64,000 nucleotides of DNA from Polytrichum commune (GCA_950295325.1 OX485809.1:14446001-14510000); one strand, 5' to 3'; positions 1 to 13,689 are shown, counted from the first letter of the stretch. Notes: generated from the letters alone by a model not told the origin. Program-made: numbers and translations.

Positions 1-715
1 AAAACATGCGACAACAGTCACAAGAAGTGTTTCAGGTCAAGGAACAAGTTTGAACATCCATATGTTGTTTTACAATGAGTGTTGTATTTTGATATATTTC
101 GGTGCATTTGAAATGGACTAATTGTGTGCGACATGGATAAAAATTGGGTCTTGCTGTTATTTACCTTGTGTATGTAACTAATCCTCAATTGTTTGTTGGT
201 TGGTTGCATGGGCACAAGTGAGGCATGCCCTTCACACATTCAATGCAGTGATGTATTGTGATCATGACATTTTATGCACAAATATTGGTTGAGGTTATTA
301 GGTACATCTCCTTAATAAATACAACATACATGTGATGATCTAGTTAGACGTACTTGATAGGGAGGCAAGAAGGTTGGCAATTAACTTCCAAAGCATGGGA
401 TAGTCAAAATCAAACATTGGGCGTTGAATACCATATGATAGCAAAAAATCCAAATAAGATATATATATTCTTGCAAGGCAAACTAGGTTATGGTACAAAG
501 TGTATATGTGGTACAACACATACAATGAGACATCATGCAAATGACTCTATTATGCAATGTGGTACTATGCTATCAAATAGGAAGATGCAAGAGACGTAGA
601 ATGAGTCTTGTGGATGTTCCCACCCACCCACCCTTTGTATTGCAAAGAGGAAGAAATTGAAGGATTTGGCCTCTAAAAAAAGGAAGTTCAAACTTTGTAA
701 AAGTTTTGAAAAATC

Positions 716-738
716 AGCTCTCTCTCTCTCTCTCTAGG
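716..738. repeat. CT microsatellite
   Basis: A short TCTC run in the first tandem copy. The equivalent position holds a longer CT run in the second copy and a TA run in the third, so this site changes microsatellite type and length between copies. Confidence 0.9.
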
Positions 739-1719
739 CAATGATATTAAACACTTTGTGATTATAAACTTTCACATTCGTCAACTAAAAATTATCTTCT
801 TTACAAATAGATGACAATACACTCAAGAGATCCTACATATACATACATGGAAAACAATCATACTTTCCATACTAGATATGTAACGAAGATGTAGATGAAA
901 GGTGCAAAGTAACCATGATTACAACTGTGAACCACGTTTGTAACCCATGATAAAAAAATAGGGCTTGGAAAACTTACCATAAGTAAGAACTACAATATAA
1001 ACCCCTAACCCTAAAAGGAGCCTCCTTTTCTTACTATTCATGCAAGCGTAAGGTGGGGTGACTTTGTGCATACTCACTAGAAGAGTAGATACGTGTAGAA
1101 AGTGAGAGAAACTAGGACGAATCACCGAGAGGAGTATTCTACTTGGAGTAACCTAGTCATAGCCAAAGATCAGATTTGAACACACATATGTCATTTTGCT
1201 ATGAATGTTATAATTTGAAATATTGCATTGCAATTGATGTTGTTTATATGTGTGTGGCATGGATAACAAATGGGTCCTGCTGTTATTTCTATTGATTGAT
1301 GTTACTAGGAACATTTCCTTTGTAAGTATTGCATACATGTGGTGGATTAGATATATGTACTTTGTAGTGAAGCAAGAAGATAGGTGATTAAACCTCAAAG
1401 GTATGGGACAATCAAACTTAAACATTTGTTGTTGGATACCATTTTATAGCAGAAACCCTAAGTAAGGTACATAGTATGGCAAAGCAAAGTAGGTTACAAC
1501 ACAAAATGTCCAAGTTATACAACACATAGATAAGCATGATTGCAAACAACCATACTATGCAAAATGCCATTATGTTACCAAGTAGGAAGATGCAAAGAAA
1601 ATAAAAAGAGTCTTGTGAAAATTCCCACCCACCTACCCTTGTATTGCAATGAAGAAGTTGTTGAAGGATTTGGCCTCTGAAAAGAGGAAGTTCAAACTTT
1701 GTAAAAGTTTTGAAAAGTC

Positions 1720-1720
<1 letters not shown>

Positions 1721-1752
<32 letters not shown>
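1721..1752. repeat. CT microsatellite
   Basis: About 15 CT dinucleotides in the second tandem copy, homologous in position to the run near 716-738. Confidence 0.9.
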
Positions 1753-2849
1753 GTTCTTGATCAAGGCTATGATAATATTAAACACGTTGTGTTTATAAAC
1801 TTTCACATTAGTCAACTAAAAATTGTTTTCTTTACAAATAGATGACAATACACTCAAGAGATCCTACATATACATACATGGAAAACAATCATACTTTCCA
1901 TACCATATATGTAACGAGGATGTAGTTGAAAGATGCAAAGTAACCATGATTACAAATGTGAACCACATATGTAACCCATGGTATAAAATAGGGTTTGGAA
2001 AAACTTACCATAGGTAAGAACTCCAATATAAACTTCTAACCCTAAAAGAAGCCTCCTTTTCTTACCATTCATGCAAGCGCAAGGTGAGGTGACTTTGTGC
2101 ATACTCACTAGAATAGTTGATGCATATGGAAAGTGAGAGAAACTAGGACGAATCACCAAGAGGAGTATTCTACTTGGAGTAACTTAGTCATGGCCAAGGA
2201 TCAAGTTTGAACACCCATATGTCAGTTGGCAATGAGTGTTATGATTTGAAATACTGCAATGCATTTGATGTTGTTTATATGTGTGCGACATGGATAACAA
2301 CTAGGTCATGTTGTTATTTACCTCGTGTTCGCAACTAATCCTCAGATGTTTGTTGGTTGGTTGCATGGCCATAGGTGAGGCAAGCCCTCCACACTCTCAA
2401 TACGAGGATGTATTGTGATTATGACATTTTAAGCATTTCTATGGGTTGATGTTACTAGGGACTCCATACATGTGGTGGATAGATATGAGTACTTTGTAGT
2501 GAAGCAAAGATAGGTGATTAAACCTCAAAGGTATGGGGCAGTCAAACTTAAACATTTGTTGTTGGCTACCATGTTATTACGGAAACCCTAAGTAAGGTGC
2601 ATAGTCTTGCAAAGCAAAGTGAGTTATAAAACAAAATATCCAAGTTATGCAACACATAGATAAGCATGATTGCAAACAACTACACTATGCAAAATGCTAT
2701 TATGTTACCAAGTAGGAAGATGCCATGAAAATAAAGAGAGTCTTGTGGAAATTCCCACGTACCCACCCTTGTATTGCAATGAAGAAGTTATTGAAGGATT
2801 TGGCCTCTGAAAAGAGGAAGTTCAAACTTTGTAAAAGTTTTGAAAATTC

Positions 2850-2868
2850 AGCTATATATATATATATT
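2850..2868. repeat. TA microsatellite at a repeat boundary
   Basis: A TATATA run replaces the CT run of the other tandem copies. Homology to the tandem unit ends here and homology to the inverted block at 37680-40745 starts about 10 bases later, so this marks a junction. Confidence 0.8.
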
Positions 2869-3041
2869 ACAAAAAGCAAAATGTATTCATTGACCATCTT
2901 ATTTTTGGGATGCATGTTTAGGATTACATATAGACAACTCATGTCAACTTGAAGGTGAAGCAACATCATATACCACGTCCATAACAACATTAGGGTCAAG
3001 AATTATTCTAACCAACTAGGCATACACATACACTTATATTG

Positions 3042-3061
3042 TGTGTGTGTGTGTGTGTGTG
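3042..3061. repeat. GT microsatellite
   Basis: Ten GT units in the left inverted arm; the partner arm has the complementary CA run at 40549-40571. Confidence 0.9.
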
Positions 3062-3879
3062 TTTGGTCTTCTTTAAGGCCTAATTCACTATGCGAAGATG
3101 TACACAAGAATAATTTGAACACTTGGATTCAAGTGGCATGTGATTAGGTTTGACTCTACGAATGGACACCAAAATGACATGTATAAAAAAACTTAAAGTA
3201 ATGATCAAAATATGCTAACCATTATAAATTTAATGGTCAACATCATCAGAGACCTATATGACCGCTTCATGAGTATAGGAAATCTTCACTTTGATAATGA
3301 ATAAGATATTCATACAAGCTTCAAATATGATGAGACTAATGGCTACGGGAACAATTTGGGTATCCTGATCATCTTACACTAATTTTGTGTTTCGTGTCCT
3401 AGAAGAAGTGGGTGCAAAGCTAAAAGTGTCCATTTAAAGCCTATTTACCTCACTCCCTTAACATTTGAAGATAATTCAACAAGGTTGAGTTTGAATTCAA
3501 CGCCATGTCATCATGCTCATCCTTCTTCGATTCATAGAGGGAAGGTAGGGAAGAATTTGAAATCCAACATCTTTGCAATTGCAATTAAAAGGTGAGTTAG
3601 GCAACAAAGCATTGAGAGTGAGATTCACTCATAGGTTGCCAAAACACTCGAAGCAAAAGGAGAGAAGCATAAAACAATTCACCCCTTCGAGTGTACGGTT
3701 ACATTCCATTACAATAAATAGGATCATTGGTGTGACCTTTTGAATAGAATGACACGTTGCGTTGACTTACGGCTCCAAGCTACTAAGATAAATATCAATT
3801 TCACTTTTATGACAAGCGAAGACATTTGGAATCGTGTGAACTTGTCTTCCTACTTATATAATGCAATGATTTGTTTTCA

Positions 3880-4205
3880 CTCATAATAGTGTCACCAACA
3901 CTGAATCTAAACCTATAATTTATTGTCATTCCTTGTAAAAGAACATGGACATTCTAAATTTACAATGTTTGAAATTATTGTCACATACTAAATGATTTTC
4001 CATCCAAATTTCAATCATCCATGACTATATTCCATTACATGAATGTTTGGATGCATATCATACCAAGCTTTGTTTGGATCATTGGCATGGAATTCATCCA
4101 AATTTCAATCATCTATGACGGCATTTGTAAACTTGTTCACGAGAAGTGTCAGTAGAAAAGCTACCCCAATGCCATATGATATTATTAACAATACTTTCTG
4201 TAGCA
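3880..4205. mobile_element. MITE of the 'TACACTAAATA' family, decayed copy
   Basis: It begins with 'gtgtcaccaacactgaat', the subterminal sequence of this family, and ends with the motif series 'agaagtgtcagtagaaaagc', 'atgccatatgatattatt' and 'ctgtag', the decayed right terminus. The same order is seen in the better preserved copy at 37327-37725 and, inverted, at 39238-39635. The extreme left terminus is eroded. No transposase is encoded. Confidence 0.55.
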
Positions 4206-5770
4206 CTAGTTTTGTGTAGGTCCCACTTCAATGTTGAAACATGATGCCATTTCGATCCCAAATTTGGCAACAAATTTGGCTGTGATATACATTCATCCCA
4301 TTGAAACACGTAAGTCAAAAGTTTGGAGTGGCAAGACAAGTACATGCACTATGTGTAAAGGGAGTTACACTTTATTTAACTAGACATAAGTCAATGATAG
4401 TTTATTTTGATCTCCCTTTGGTACTCTAGGGCCCTCCATGGTCGACATGTGCATAGATGAGTTTCCTAAATTAACCTTGTGTATAATAAGATGTTCACTC
4501 CAAACCCCAATATTTTCATCATACCATTGACTAATACGAAATTGTACGTACCCTAAATCGTCCTATTAGTACAAGCCACAATAATCTTCTAGGTATCATA
4601 ATGATGCAAAATGAGCCCACCCACCGCAAGGTAGGCAGTAAACCCCACCCTGCACCAAGAAGATTTTTTGCCAACATGTTCAAACTCACGTCGGATTGCC
4701 CGACGTTGGTTATTTATTTATTTGTGATTCATAATGTAGGCCACGTTAATTTTTCACTCACACCAAACCTATAGTTTAAAATGAAAGTGGTCCACATTGA
4801 TTAGTTTTTATGGGAAATTTGGATGAATGTTTCATTTGATGCTACGTTTGGTATGAGTTGACTAAGTAAATCAATGTGAGATGTTGGTCGGAAGTGTCAA
4901 AAAAGACCAAGGGGAAGACTTGGATTTTTGAACTCATGTGAATTCCACCCAACTAGACAATTAGAGTGACCCACATTTTCTACCCACACTTCTTCGGACT
5001 AACTAAGGTACTTAGTGTTATTTCTAAGCAAGGTCTGTAAATCTAATGTTCACTACATTTGAATTCTCACACCCCATAACTACACTAATTTCGGTCATTA
5101 GAATCAAAGTCTAAATGTTGGGGGCTTGAAATAATAAATTGAATGTCCTCCAATGATTGGTTGGTGAACATTTCACGAGTTGCAAAGCAAGGTAATTCAT
5201 CCAAATGGAGAGCACTTTTAGCAATTCCTATGCGGTTTTTTTTTTTAATCCACAAGTTGGATGTTTTGTCCATGATAGCAACTTGCATCCAATATCTTCT
5301 TGTTGGTCATGTGTCCACAATGAATTGGACTTACCAATTTGTGTGCTCCCACACTCATTACAACCATAATCATGTGTAGCAAACTCAATGAATAGTTAAA
5401 TAGTATAATTAGTGTGGTTTACAATGCTTGCGTGATGAATTTGTTACTCTTATAAAACTTGTGTTTGTTGCAACCCTCTTTCAACAAATACATAGGACAA
5501 GACACAAGCTACACAAAACACAAGGGTTGTGAGATTTTCAAGCTCGATGCAGTGGATTAGTGTCACAATTTAACAACAATATTGTGGTTTGTTATGAGCT
5601 CGAACCACCTGACCGTACGAGAGAAACCTAAAAGATCATCTCTCCTCCCCCGAGCTTAATCTAACATGATGTTACTTTTCAAATCCAATCTTTAGTTCTA
5701 TATTGGCTAGTGCAAATTCACTACTACACTAAATATTGTATTTAGTATCACATGGTATTTTATGTCATCG

Positions 5771-7922
5771 GATAACATTACCAGTGTACAAGTATACATT
5801 ATAACCTTATGATTCTACACACGTGGGTGGCATTACGATTACGTGAACAATCCTCGCTATAGAATGTTTCCATCCATATGGTTAGGTCTACCATAGGAAG
5901 TGTTGATTTTCTTTAACAATCTTTCAAATTAGATGGTTCTAGAAATATTTTTGCTATGGCCTTTAGGGGGTTAATGTATTTCAAAAACTCTCACTAAATT
6001 ACATCAAGGTCCCTAACTTCCATTTAAAAGTCAATTCAACATAAAACAAGCAGCTAGTCACAAGAGTGTTTTGTCCTAGTATTATATTGCACACGTGGCC
6101 AATTACGGTTGACTATCCAACCAAGACCGAACTTTGGCTCATTTCATAGACATATTTACATTAACAATCACTTATAGCTAGACTCCACATGAAGAGCGAG
6201 TTACTAACACCATATGTGGCCGGTTCTGGTTGGCTGCCAAACTTTGACCCATTTCAAAGACCACCTTTAAGTCTCATTCCACTGGGCATGGCCAATAAAA
6301 ACCTTATGACTATATAACGTTTCATTGTGTTTTGACCTTTTCCATAGTAAGTTAGGTGTCACGAAACTTTAATTGAAAGTACTAACTTGCGGTAGGTGCC
6401 AATGATAGAGTCAACACTGTGACTACAACATGATATGATGAGTTGTTAGGCTACACTACATATGACATTTAATGTCACTTATAATTTGAAATTACACAAC
6501 GATGAAATTGCTTACTATACATCTCATTTTTTTACAAACAAAGGTTGAATTGGTTGTTTGGAAATTATAGAACATTAAAATCTCTACTTGGTGGAAAAAA
6601 CACATTAATAGTTAAAAAAAAGAAAAAGGAGGTATAGTAGTGTGGAACTCCAAATAGTAGTTATTCAAAGGCTGAGATGATCACATGATGTACCTGACCT
6701 ACAACTGATAGTGCAATCAAGTGTGAGTTTAGTATGAGCTTGACTTGACTAAACGTAACAATAAGTTCATTTTATAAGTTTATTATTAGGTATAGATCCA
6801 TGGACTCGGTGTCACCTCTAGTCCACTGACCTCCCCCAAACCCGGTAAAAGAAGACGGGTCTTAAATGGGTACAATTTCCGATGAGCCACACTTCTTCAA
6901 GGATATGAAAACATATGATTTGGAGACGATGGTTAGCTTAACTTCTTATAGTGAAGATTTGCGTGCTCATTAAATGGGTATATAGGTTCCCTCAATCACG
7001 TATATTATTGAGTCTAGACTAGTCAATATAATTTGAGCATGTCGTCTAATCTCTACTGATCGCATGCCTTTCTGGTATTCGTTCTTGGAGCTAAACTTAA
7101 CCACACACTACTCAAAAACGTGTGTTTAATTAAGACAAGTGATTGAATTGGGGCTAGTCTGCGTGGGGTCCCAAGTCCCAAGTCACACCTGGATCGGCAA
7201 GACCCGTCATGGAGGCAATGTCCCAACTGTTGAGCCTCAAGAAACCATTAAAACATGGTTTATATTCTAAAATTCATATCTTATTTATTTAATGGGAAAT
7301 TAGGCTCATGACTTGTGTTGAAAGTCGGGTCAAGTTTTTTGCTCGATCCAATTCTCAAGACAAAGTCCCAAGCCTCACCTCCAAAAAGTGTTGCCATGTA
7401 TGCATTCATGTCATGCTTGGACTTAGGACTTGGAATCCCCTGTGAAATGGTAAAGTAGAAAAACATAAAACAATGAATGACCACTACCGGTGCACTAGAC
7501 TAGGAGTAGAATGACTCTTGTGTTGATCCAATATGGCTACTTATATAAGTGGTAGCTCGAAAAGGATGTAGTGGTGGGCCGGATAGGTCATGTTTCACAC
7601 CACTTGGGATCATTTTAAGGCACTGACTTAATCGATTTGTGTGCATTCATATGCAAAATAAGATATTTTGATGCTCAAATTAGGGAGACCCTATGGCACA
7701 TGTAGGGGGTTTGACTTACTTGCCTCTTTGGGGGAAAAAGTAACTAATTGTTTACATGGAATAAAATTATGAAACAAATTGTATTCCTCACCATATTCCT
7801 CTACTCCATCTCTAGAAAATTACCGCACAAAATTTAAGCCACTCTTCTTGACTGATTCAACTTATTTTCATTGTTTTCCGTTTTCCTACTTAAGTCCCGA
7901 CTTCCATGCTCTCAGTGGCTAA
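5771..7922. other. Intergenic region without a supportable gene
   Basis: Only short unrelated ORFs are present. About 6075-6310 resembles 59600-59720 ('ggccaataaa' and 'cccatttca' blocks), and about 6505-6610 resembles 41310-41400 ('ttggttgtttggaaattata'), so parts are dispersed repeats. Nothing else is recognisable. Confidence 0.6.
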
Positions 7923-8454
7923 GGGGCTGATCACACCGACCACTTCTGGCATCATTTGTCAGCATCTCCGACTATAATAATGTGAAAAGTGGCGGGCCAA
8001 CATCTACTTCTCAACCCTATCCCCAGCAATTTCACGGTTGGAACCACAGCAAAAGTTTGGTGTGATCGTGGCATGAGATTGCACCTCACGTGACTTGGGA
8101 TTTAGGACTTGGGACCCATGTGAACGGGCCCTCACTCACATGTACAAAACCAGAACCGTCAGATAGAGATATAAGGTAGTCCTAGTTGCCTGCCCCCAAG
8201 ACAGGATCCACCTACCCACAAACAACTGCCACCTCAGCAAATTCGCATTAACAACCAACCGCGTCTCGCCACTCCTCACCTTCATAGGATCGTGCCATTC
8301 TCATGCCCCGATCACACCAAAGTTTCCGTCTGGTTCCAGCCGTGAAATTGTCGGGGATTGTGTTGGGAGATAGATGTGGGTCTGCCATTTTTCACATTAT
8401 TACAGTCGGAGGTGCTAATGGATGGTGTCAAAATTGGCTGGTGTGATCAACCCC
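7923..8454. mobile_element. Fold-back (MITE-like) element with ~170-bp inverted arms
   Basis: The left end reads GGGGCTGATCACACC and the right end GGTGTGATCAACCCC, which are inverted copies. The arms extend about 170 bp inward (7923-8095 against 8290-8454) with scattered mismatches, for example 'ctccgactataataatgtg' against the complement of 'cacattattacagtcggag'. The flanks begin TCAGT on both sides (left 'tcagtggct', right 'tcagttaca'), a possible eroded 9-bp target duplication. The ~190-bp centre shows no ORF. It is non-autonomous; long arms with a ~9-bp duplication would suit a Mutator-type or hAT-type parent. Confidence 0.75.
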
Positions 8455-8569
8455 TCAGTTACAAGTGTTGGCATTGCTCACTGTTGTATTTTAATCACTG
8501 ACGTAGACATGCGCTAATAAAAATGAACAATAGTCTTGACATCTGTAATTGAATGTGTAGCAGTTAGGT

Positions 8570-8880
8570 GTGGATTTAAGATTGACACCAAAATGACAAG
8601 TGTTAAAAAAGATTGGATTGTGTGATCATAATATAGTAACTATTATAGGTTCATTAATCAACATGATTGGGGGGACCTGTATGATCAGTTAATGAGCATG
8701 AGAATTTTGACTTGGATAATGAACAAGATATTCATACGAGCTCGATAAATCAGGAAGCAAATGGCTACGGGCATATTTAAGATTTGCCAATCATCTTGCA
8801 CTAATTGTGTGTTGCATGTCCTACAAGAAATGGGGGCATTGAGAAAGTATTCATCTAAGGCACGTCTACCTTATGCCACC
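8570..8880 (+). repeat. Dispersed repeat (family also at 3170-3440 and 50620-51540)
   Basis: Ordered motifs 'caccaaaatgacaagtg', 'caacatgattgggggga', 'aagatattcatacgagctc', 'aaatggctac' and 'atcatcttgcactaatt' recur at about 3170-3440, at 50630-50840 (continuing after an insertion at 51466) and reversed at about 40150-40470 and 48905-49170. No coding potential is visible. Confidence 0.7.
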
Positions 8881-9086
8881 CAAATTGAACAAGCATGTAA
8901 TGGCGCTCAAGTGATGTATGTGGGGTAGTAGGGTACACTTCCATGTAACGGCAATTCCGGCGAATCAAAAGATGGTTTGCCAACACCTGCAAAGCTTCAT
9001 AACATTGCTCAACATTAGGCTCTTGCACTTTGGGGCCAAAGATAGAACGGCCACAAAATGCCCCTCTTGTGATGGGAATGCCTAAC

Positions 9087-9600
9087 AAGAAAACGGGAGA
9101 ACCGTGAGGCTTTGTCCTTGCTTATGGAAAACTATAATTATAATTGTACATTTTGCTCATGCCAATCCTTGGCTATTGATTATACCTATAACCAACTATA
9201 GTCAATTAGAGTTCTTCAATACATTTTAGGAAACAACTATAGTTGGTTAACTATATATATATATAAACTATAGTTAATTGGATTTTAGAACAACTACAGT
9301 TAACCATATTTTTTGGTAGGCCAAATCGTGAACAACTATAGTTACGAAAGGCAACTAGTTAATTAATAGTTGAATTAGTTGGTCAGTTGTCCAAGGTATG
9401 CAAGCTTTCACCATCCATGTTAAATAAATTAAACCAAAAATAACATGAACAAGTAATGTCCCAAGTGCGAACACAAAGTGGTTAGGAAATTTGCTCTTGA
9501 AACATAAAAGTTGATGCATAGTCTTTGTCCTACAGACAATGCCAACAAAATGAACATTTGTATGGTTGAACAATGTTCATTCTACTACATCAAACTGACA
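9087..9600 (+). repeat. Dispersed repeat, copy 1
   Basis: It shares 'accgtgaggctttgtc', 'ttttgctcatgcca', 'ggttaggaaatttgctcttg' and 'gttgatgcatagtct' in order with 12893-13370. The middle carries several short inverted runs of 'aactatagttaa'. No gene is supported. Confidence 0.7.
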
Positions 9601-12600
9601 ATTGGGCATTTTCAAGCTTGCCTCACTCACAATTTCCAAGCTCCATAATATTTAACAATGCCGGTGGCGTTCTCCAACGGCCACTTGGGGCGGTCCATTG
9701 TGCAACCGCCACCAACCTTAGTGGTCGGGAATCGTGGTTGAGCATTTGAGGTTAATGTCCCGGATTTAACTAAACATAGTAGGCTACTCAATAGTGCCTA
9801 TAGGTAACCCTCTTGTTTTAGAAAGGGAGCTAAGCCTATGGGCCTAGTAATGTTATGTTTCGTTAGTAGTTTCAAGTAGGGGGGCCAGAATGCGAGATAG
9901 TAGATTTGCTTTGTTGTCCAACATGCAAGTGGGATATGCCCGTACTCACACTTACCACTTTGAATGTTGCATGACTGGATATCTTGAGATGCATAAACCA
10001 TAATCATGAAATATTTGGGCTGAGTACTAGTAATAATATGACACCAAGAAAGTGTTCGATGTGAAATACAATCATTTCACATCCACACCAACATGTTTAC
10101 GAAAATAGAATAAAGGAAGCGAATGAAATGAAAGTCAATTCTAAAAAAAAAGGGCAGTCAACTCTCCCTCCTCAAAGTTCAACACTCCCCTACAATTGTA
10201 CCAGTCGTTGACTTTTCATTTTCCATGGAAAATTAGCTCACACTTCCATTTGGAAGGGGTCCAAATCTTTGTCATCTAGTGATTTCTACCCCCACATGGA
10301 AGTGTGCCCTTGACCGGTTGCATTTCTAGTACTCCATTATATGTTGATCATATACATATCCTAAATATTGTGTTGCACAAGCAAGAAAAGAAAAAGAAAA
10401 ATGAATACAGGTGTCATCATTGATGTGTGATGTCCATTGAACACCTCTACCCATGTTCATGTACATGGAGGATGCGAGGTGCCTTCCTACCTTTGTTTTA
10501 ATGGGTGTACCAAGAAAAGTGGAGAACTAATCTAATGAAACCTTGTTTGCTTATAGTTATCAAAATTGCATGTGTGTCGATCCTTAAATGAAGTTGTATG
10601 TTGGGCCCCTACTTAGAGTTACCCAACACAAAACTTGGGGGAGTGGATCTTGGGATGACGCTCAAATCCTGCAAGGTCATGACAATGGCCACCCACATGG
10701 TGGTGGCTAAGCATGTAGAAAAGAAAAGAAAAGAAAAAATAACGCCCGTACAAGGTACCGCCATGAATGCGAGCCCGTTATCCAAATACTTAACACGGCG
10801 GACCGTGTTGTAGTATGAGGGTTTATGCCTCTTTGAGAGGTGGGCTCTGATATTTTTTTTAGTCCCCTAGTTTTTAAGGGGGGTGAAATAGTGGCTTGTT
10901 TGTTTTCGAGTTTTCTCTTGTTGAGGACGAGGTAAGTGAGGTAGTTAATGGCGTTTTGGTGTATATTTTTCATGAGGGTTTTGATGTTGTGTTTTGGGAT
11001 TTTAAGGTTGTTTAGTTTGTTAATAGAGTGTTCGTGTATAGCTCCTCGGACACCAGATGTGATGTTGATAAGGGGGTTCGTTTTCCACCCTTGATTTTGT
11101 ATGTTATTAATTAGTGGGTCATATTTGGTGTGTTTGTGTGTGAGGGCTTGTTCTGGGAGCTAAGCATGTATGTAACATTAAAGAGGTGTGAAAGTACTAC
11201 TACACTAAGCTTCAAGAAGGCTCAGTGTGAGGGTTGTCATGAAGGGAGGAGCCACACATTGCATCCTAGATATGCCGACGCTCATTTGATTGCTTCAAAT
11301 CAAGATCTTATCCAATTTGGATACTTAAACTACCGTGGGGTAGGTATTTTCAGACATAAAGATTAGGTAAATTTGACAATGATAAAACTATAGATAATTG
11401 TTTGTGTTTTTTTCAATATAAGTCAATTTCACAAGTGATAGCCAAATAGACATCTATGCGCAATTCCAACATTCATTAAGGACTAGATAATTAACAAGAG
11501 GACAATGCATGACAAACTATGAGAATAATGACTCATCCACATACTTGACAAAAAATCAATAAACAGTCATTAATGATAAGCTTGTGGACAAAATATGAAA
11601 TTAATGAACAATATTATGCTTCCATGGATGAAAATTTAGAGGAGTTTCGATAACCCTTTCTACTATTGGATGAGCAATTGGTTCTTGATCCATGGAGGAT
11701 TGTCAGCCACACTGCATGAATTAAGTGGAGAGCTAGATAGTGTAATAGTAGTACCTTGACAAGTTCGACGCTAATTAATTCTTTTGTTTGAAATGAAGTG
11801 CCATGTGCCACAAAACTATTGGTCGAGCTTATGACATGGCTCCAAATAAGTACAATACCTAAGACACAAAGTGTTGAATCTACCATGATAAACCACTAGA
11901 TGTTATGGATCTCGATATGTGTGCGAGTACGTACCTAAGTAGTATGATTGAATAATCACCATTCCACATTGCCTTTTATGTCCAAACTCGATTGCGGTAA
12001 TGGGCATCATTGTATGGCCATAATAGACTATTATCGCATAGCAAACGGTGTGATGATCACCACTCCACAACATTGTACCACTTTAGGGAACGAGCCTCGT
12101 TTGTTTTTCCTATGAATACTCTAAGTTGCACTACAAGCATATGAGTCTTGGGCAAATGATATAAGTCACTGAGAAATTCTCATATGTCACTACAAATTTT
12201 GCAAATCTATCACTATGGTAGATTTTCATGTTTGTCTCATTGACTCATGATGGCACATACGATGCACATGTTGGTAGTGTTGGTTCTAGTATAAAAAGTG
12301 TGGGATACAAAATCTTGCTCATTTCAACCATAATTCGAATAAGACAGGAGGGTATGAGTAGTTGTTTAATAAAGATGGGGACGAGAACATTTGTCAAATG
12401 TTGAGCAATGTTCCAATATACATGCACCAACTTTCTATTAATAAATCAATCATCCATACCAACAACATGACTTGAGGGTTATGTGATTTTCCATCTCCTA
12501 GACTCTTGCTCGGGGGTCAACCTCACATGAAAGATGTGTTAGTAACTCTCAACTTCGTGGAGCATATTACGGTTTCATGAGATCATCTAAGAACTAAGGT

Positions 12601-12892
12601 TTCTAGAGCTCAAATTGCATTGTAACCAAAAGAAAAGTATTTGCAAATGATTTTAAGACTACATCAATACGGTATAAGTTTTTAGTAGCTTTCATGATCT
12701 GTATATAATTGATTTAGAATCATTGAACTTGAAGAAATTGTGATAAATATATGCAATCAAATTAAACTCCAAACTTTCAAGATTATATTAAGAATGGATA
12801 TACACTTCAAGGTAAGAAAAAAAGTCCATAAAAAAATGACAAATATCAATCAAAGTGAAACGAGGTTGCTTTATATATAGAAACATATAAAC
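9601..12892. other. Intergenic region without a supportable gene
   Basis: Only short ORFs on both strands. An AAAAG-rich tract lies at 10717-10738. A minus-strand ORF (11614-11886) was considered as a worn copia RNase H relic but not accepted. Nothing else is recognisable. Confidence 0.55.
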
Positions 12893-13370
12893 AAGAAAAC
12901 GGTAAAACCGTGAGGCTTTGTCTTTTATTATGAAAGACTACAATTATAGTTGTTTACTTTGCTCATGCCAAGCCATGAATATTTACTATACCAAACTTTT
13001 CTCAGATTTTGTGCACCTTCTTCTCAAATGCAGGTCAAGGATTGAAGCTACTGATTTATCACCCAAAATTTTTAGAATACTTAATCAAGAACTGCCGAAA
13101 TAACTATAGTTAACTAGATTTCTTTCAAAACATTTTAGGAAGCAATTATAGTGTTATATATATATACATATATACACACACATATATAATTTTAGTTAAC
13201 ATCCACATTAAATAAAGTGGACTAAAAATAACAAGAACAAGTAACGGTCAAGTGTGAACGTAGAGTGGTTAGGAAATTTGCTCTTGAAACGAAGAAGTTG
13301 ATGCATAGTCTCTGTCCTACAGACATAGCCAACAAAGCAACAAATTAGTTCATTCTTGCTTTTAAGAATT
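12893..13370 (+). repeat. Dispersed repeat, copy 2
   Basis: Direct repeat of 9087-9600 with the same motif order; the middle is shorter and contains TA-rich sequence at 13155-13190. Confidence 0.7.
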
Positions 13371-13689
13371 TCTTGTGAACAACCACATTATCATATTGGA
13401 ATGGGATCATCGCCATGGACAAGAAAATTCCACGAGGAACACAATGATACCTACCTATGACCTTCCTAGCACCTTCCTTCCGGATGAATCTAGCGTCACC
13501 CGAAAGTGGCCTCTTAAGAAGTTAAGGGTTAAAACAAAAATGCACACCTTTATTTGGACTTTTCATGCAATGAAAAGAGAGGTTAAAGATGGGTTCATCT
13601 TTGCAGTTTGAGTAAGGAGCATTGTTACAATTGATGTCCACCCAAACGATTCTATAGCCATTTTCCATTAGAATAGAATTAGGATTCCG

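Larger units (their letters stand above)
1..2868. repeat. Tandem array of a ~1.1 kb non-coding repeat, three copies
   Basis: Three head-to-tail copies are visible: about 1-1127 (cut by the window start), 1128-2163 and 2164-2868. Landmarks recur in order in each: a block with 'acatggataa' (near 131, 1257, 2288), a block with 'gtcttgtg' followed by 'cccac' (near 605, 1610, 2738), then 'ggatttggcctct' and 'aagttcaaactttgtaaaag' ending in a microsatellite. The third copy stops at a TA tract where the next repeat begins. Small minus-strand ORFs in copies 1 and 2 (919-1125, 1950-2159) resemble each other only because the DNA is duplicated. No gene is supported. Confidence 0.85.
2878..5770 (+). repeat. 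Left arm of a large inverted duplication
   Basis: This block matches 37680-40745 in reverse orientation over its whole length. Paired landmarks: GT run at 3042-3061 against CA run at 40549-40571; 'cccacccaccgcaaggtagg' near 4617 against its complement near 38815; 'gtcggattgcccgac' near 4691 against its complement near 38735; a tract near 5640 against its complement near 37795. It contains a copy of the TACACTAAATA-type MITE (about 3880-4205). ORFs inside are short and not kept between the copies. It is probably a dispersed transposable element of unknown class. Confidence 0.8.

Noticed and set aside
919-2159. Two similar small minus-strand ORFs (919-1125 and 1950-2159)
   Set aside because: They lie in tandem-duplicated DNA; the similarity is no higher than in the flanking non-coding sequence and the third copy lacks the ORF.
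11614-11886. Minus-strand 90-codon ORF as a copia RNase H relic
   Set aside because: Only a loose resemblance around a VWL motif; no neighbouring integrase or reverse transcriptase motifs could be read.
13375-13611. 78-codon ORF as a LINE zinc-binding tail
   Set aside because: A Trp/Lys pattern is suggestive, but there are no Cys/His spacings and no upstream reverse transcriptase.
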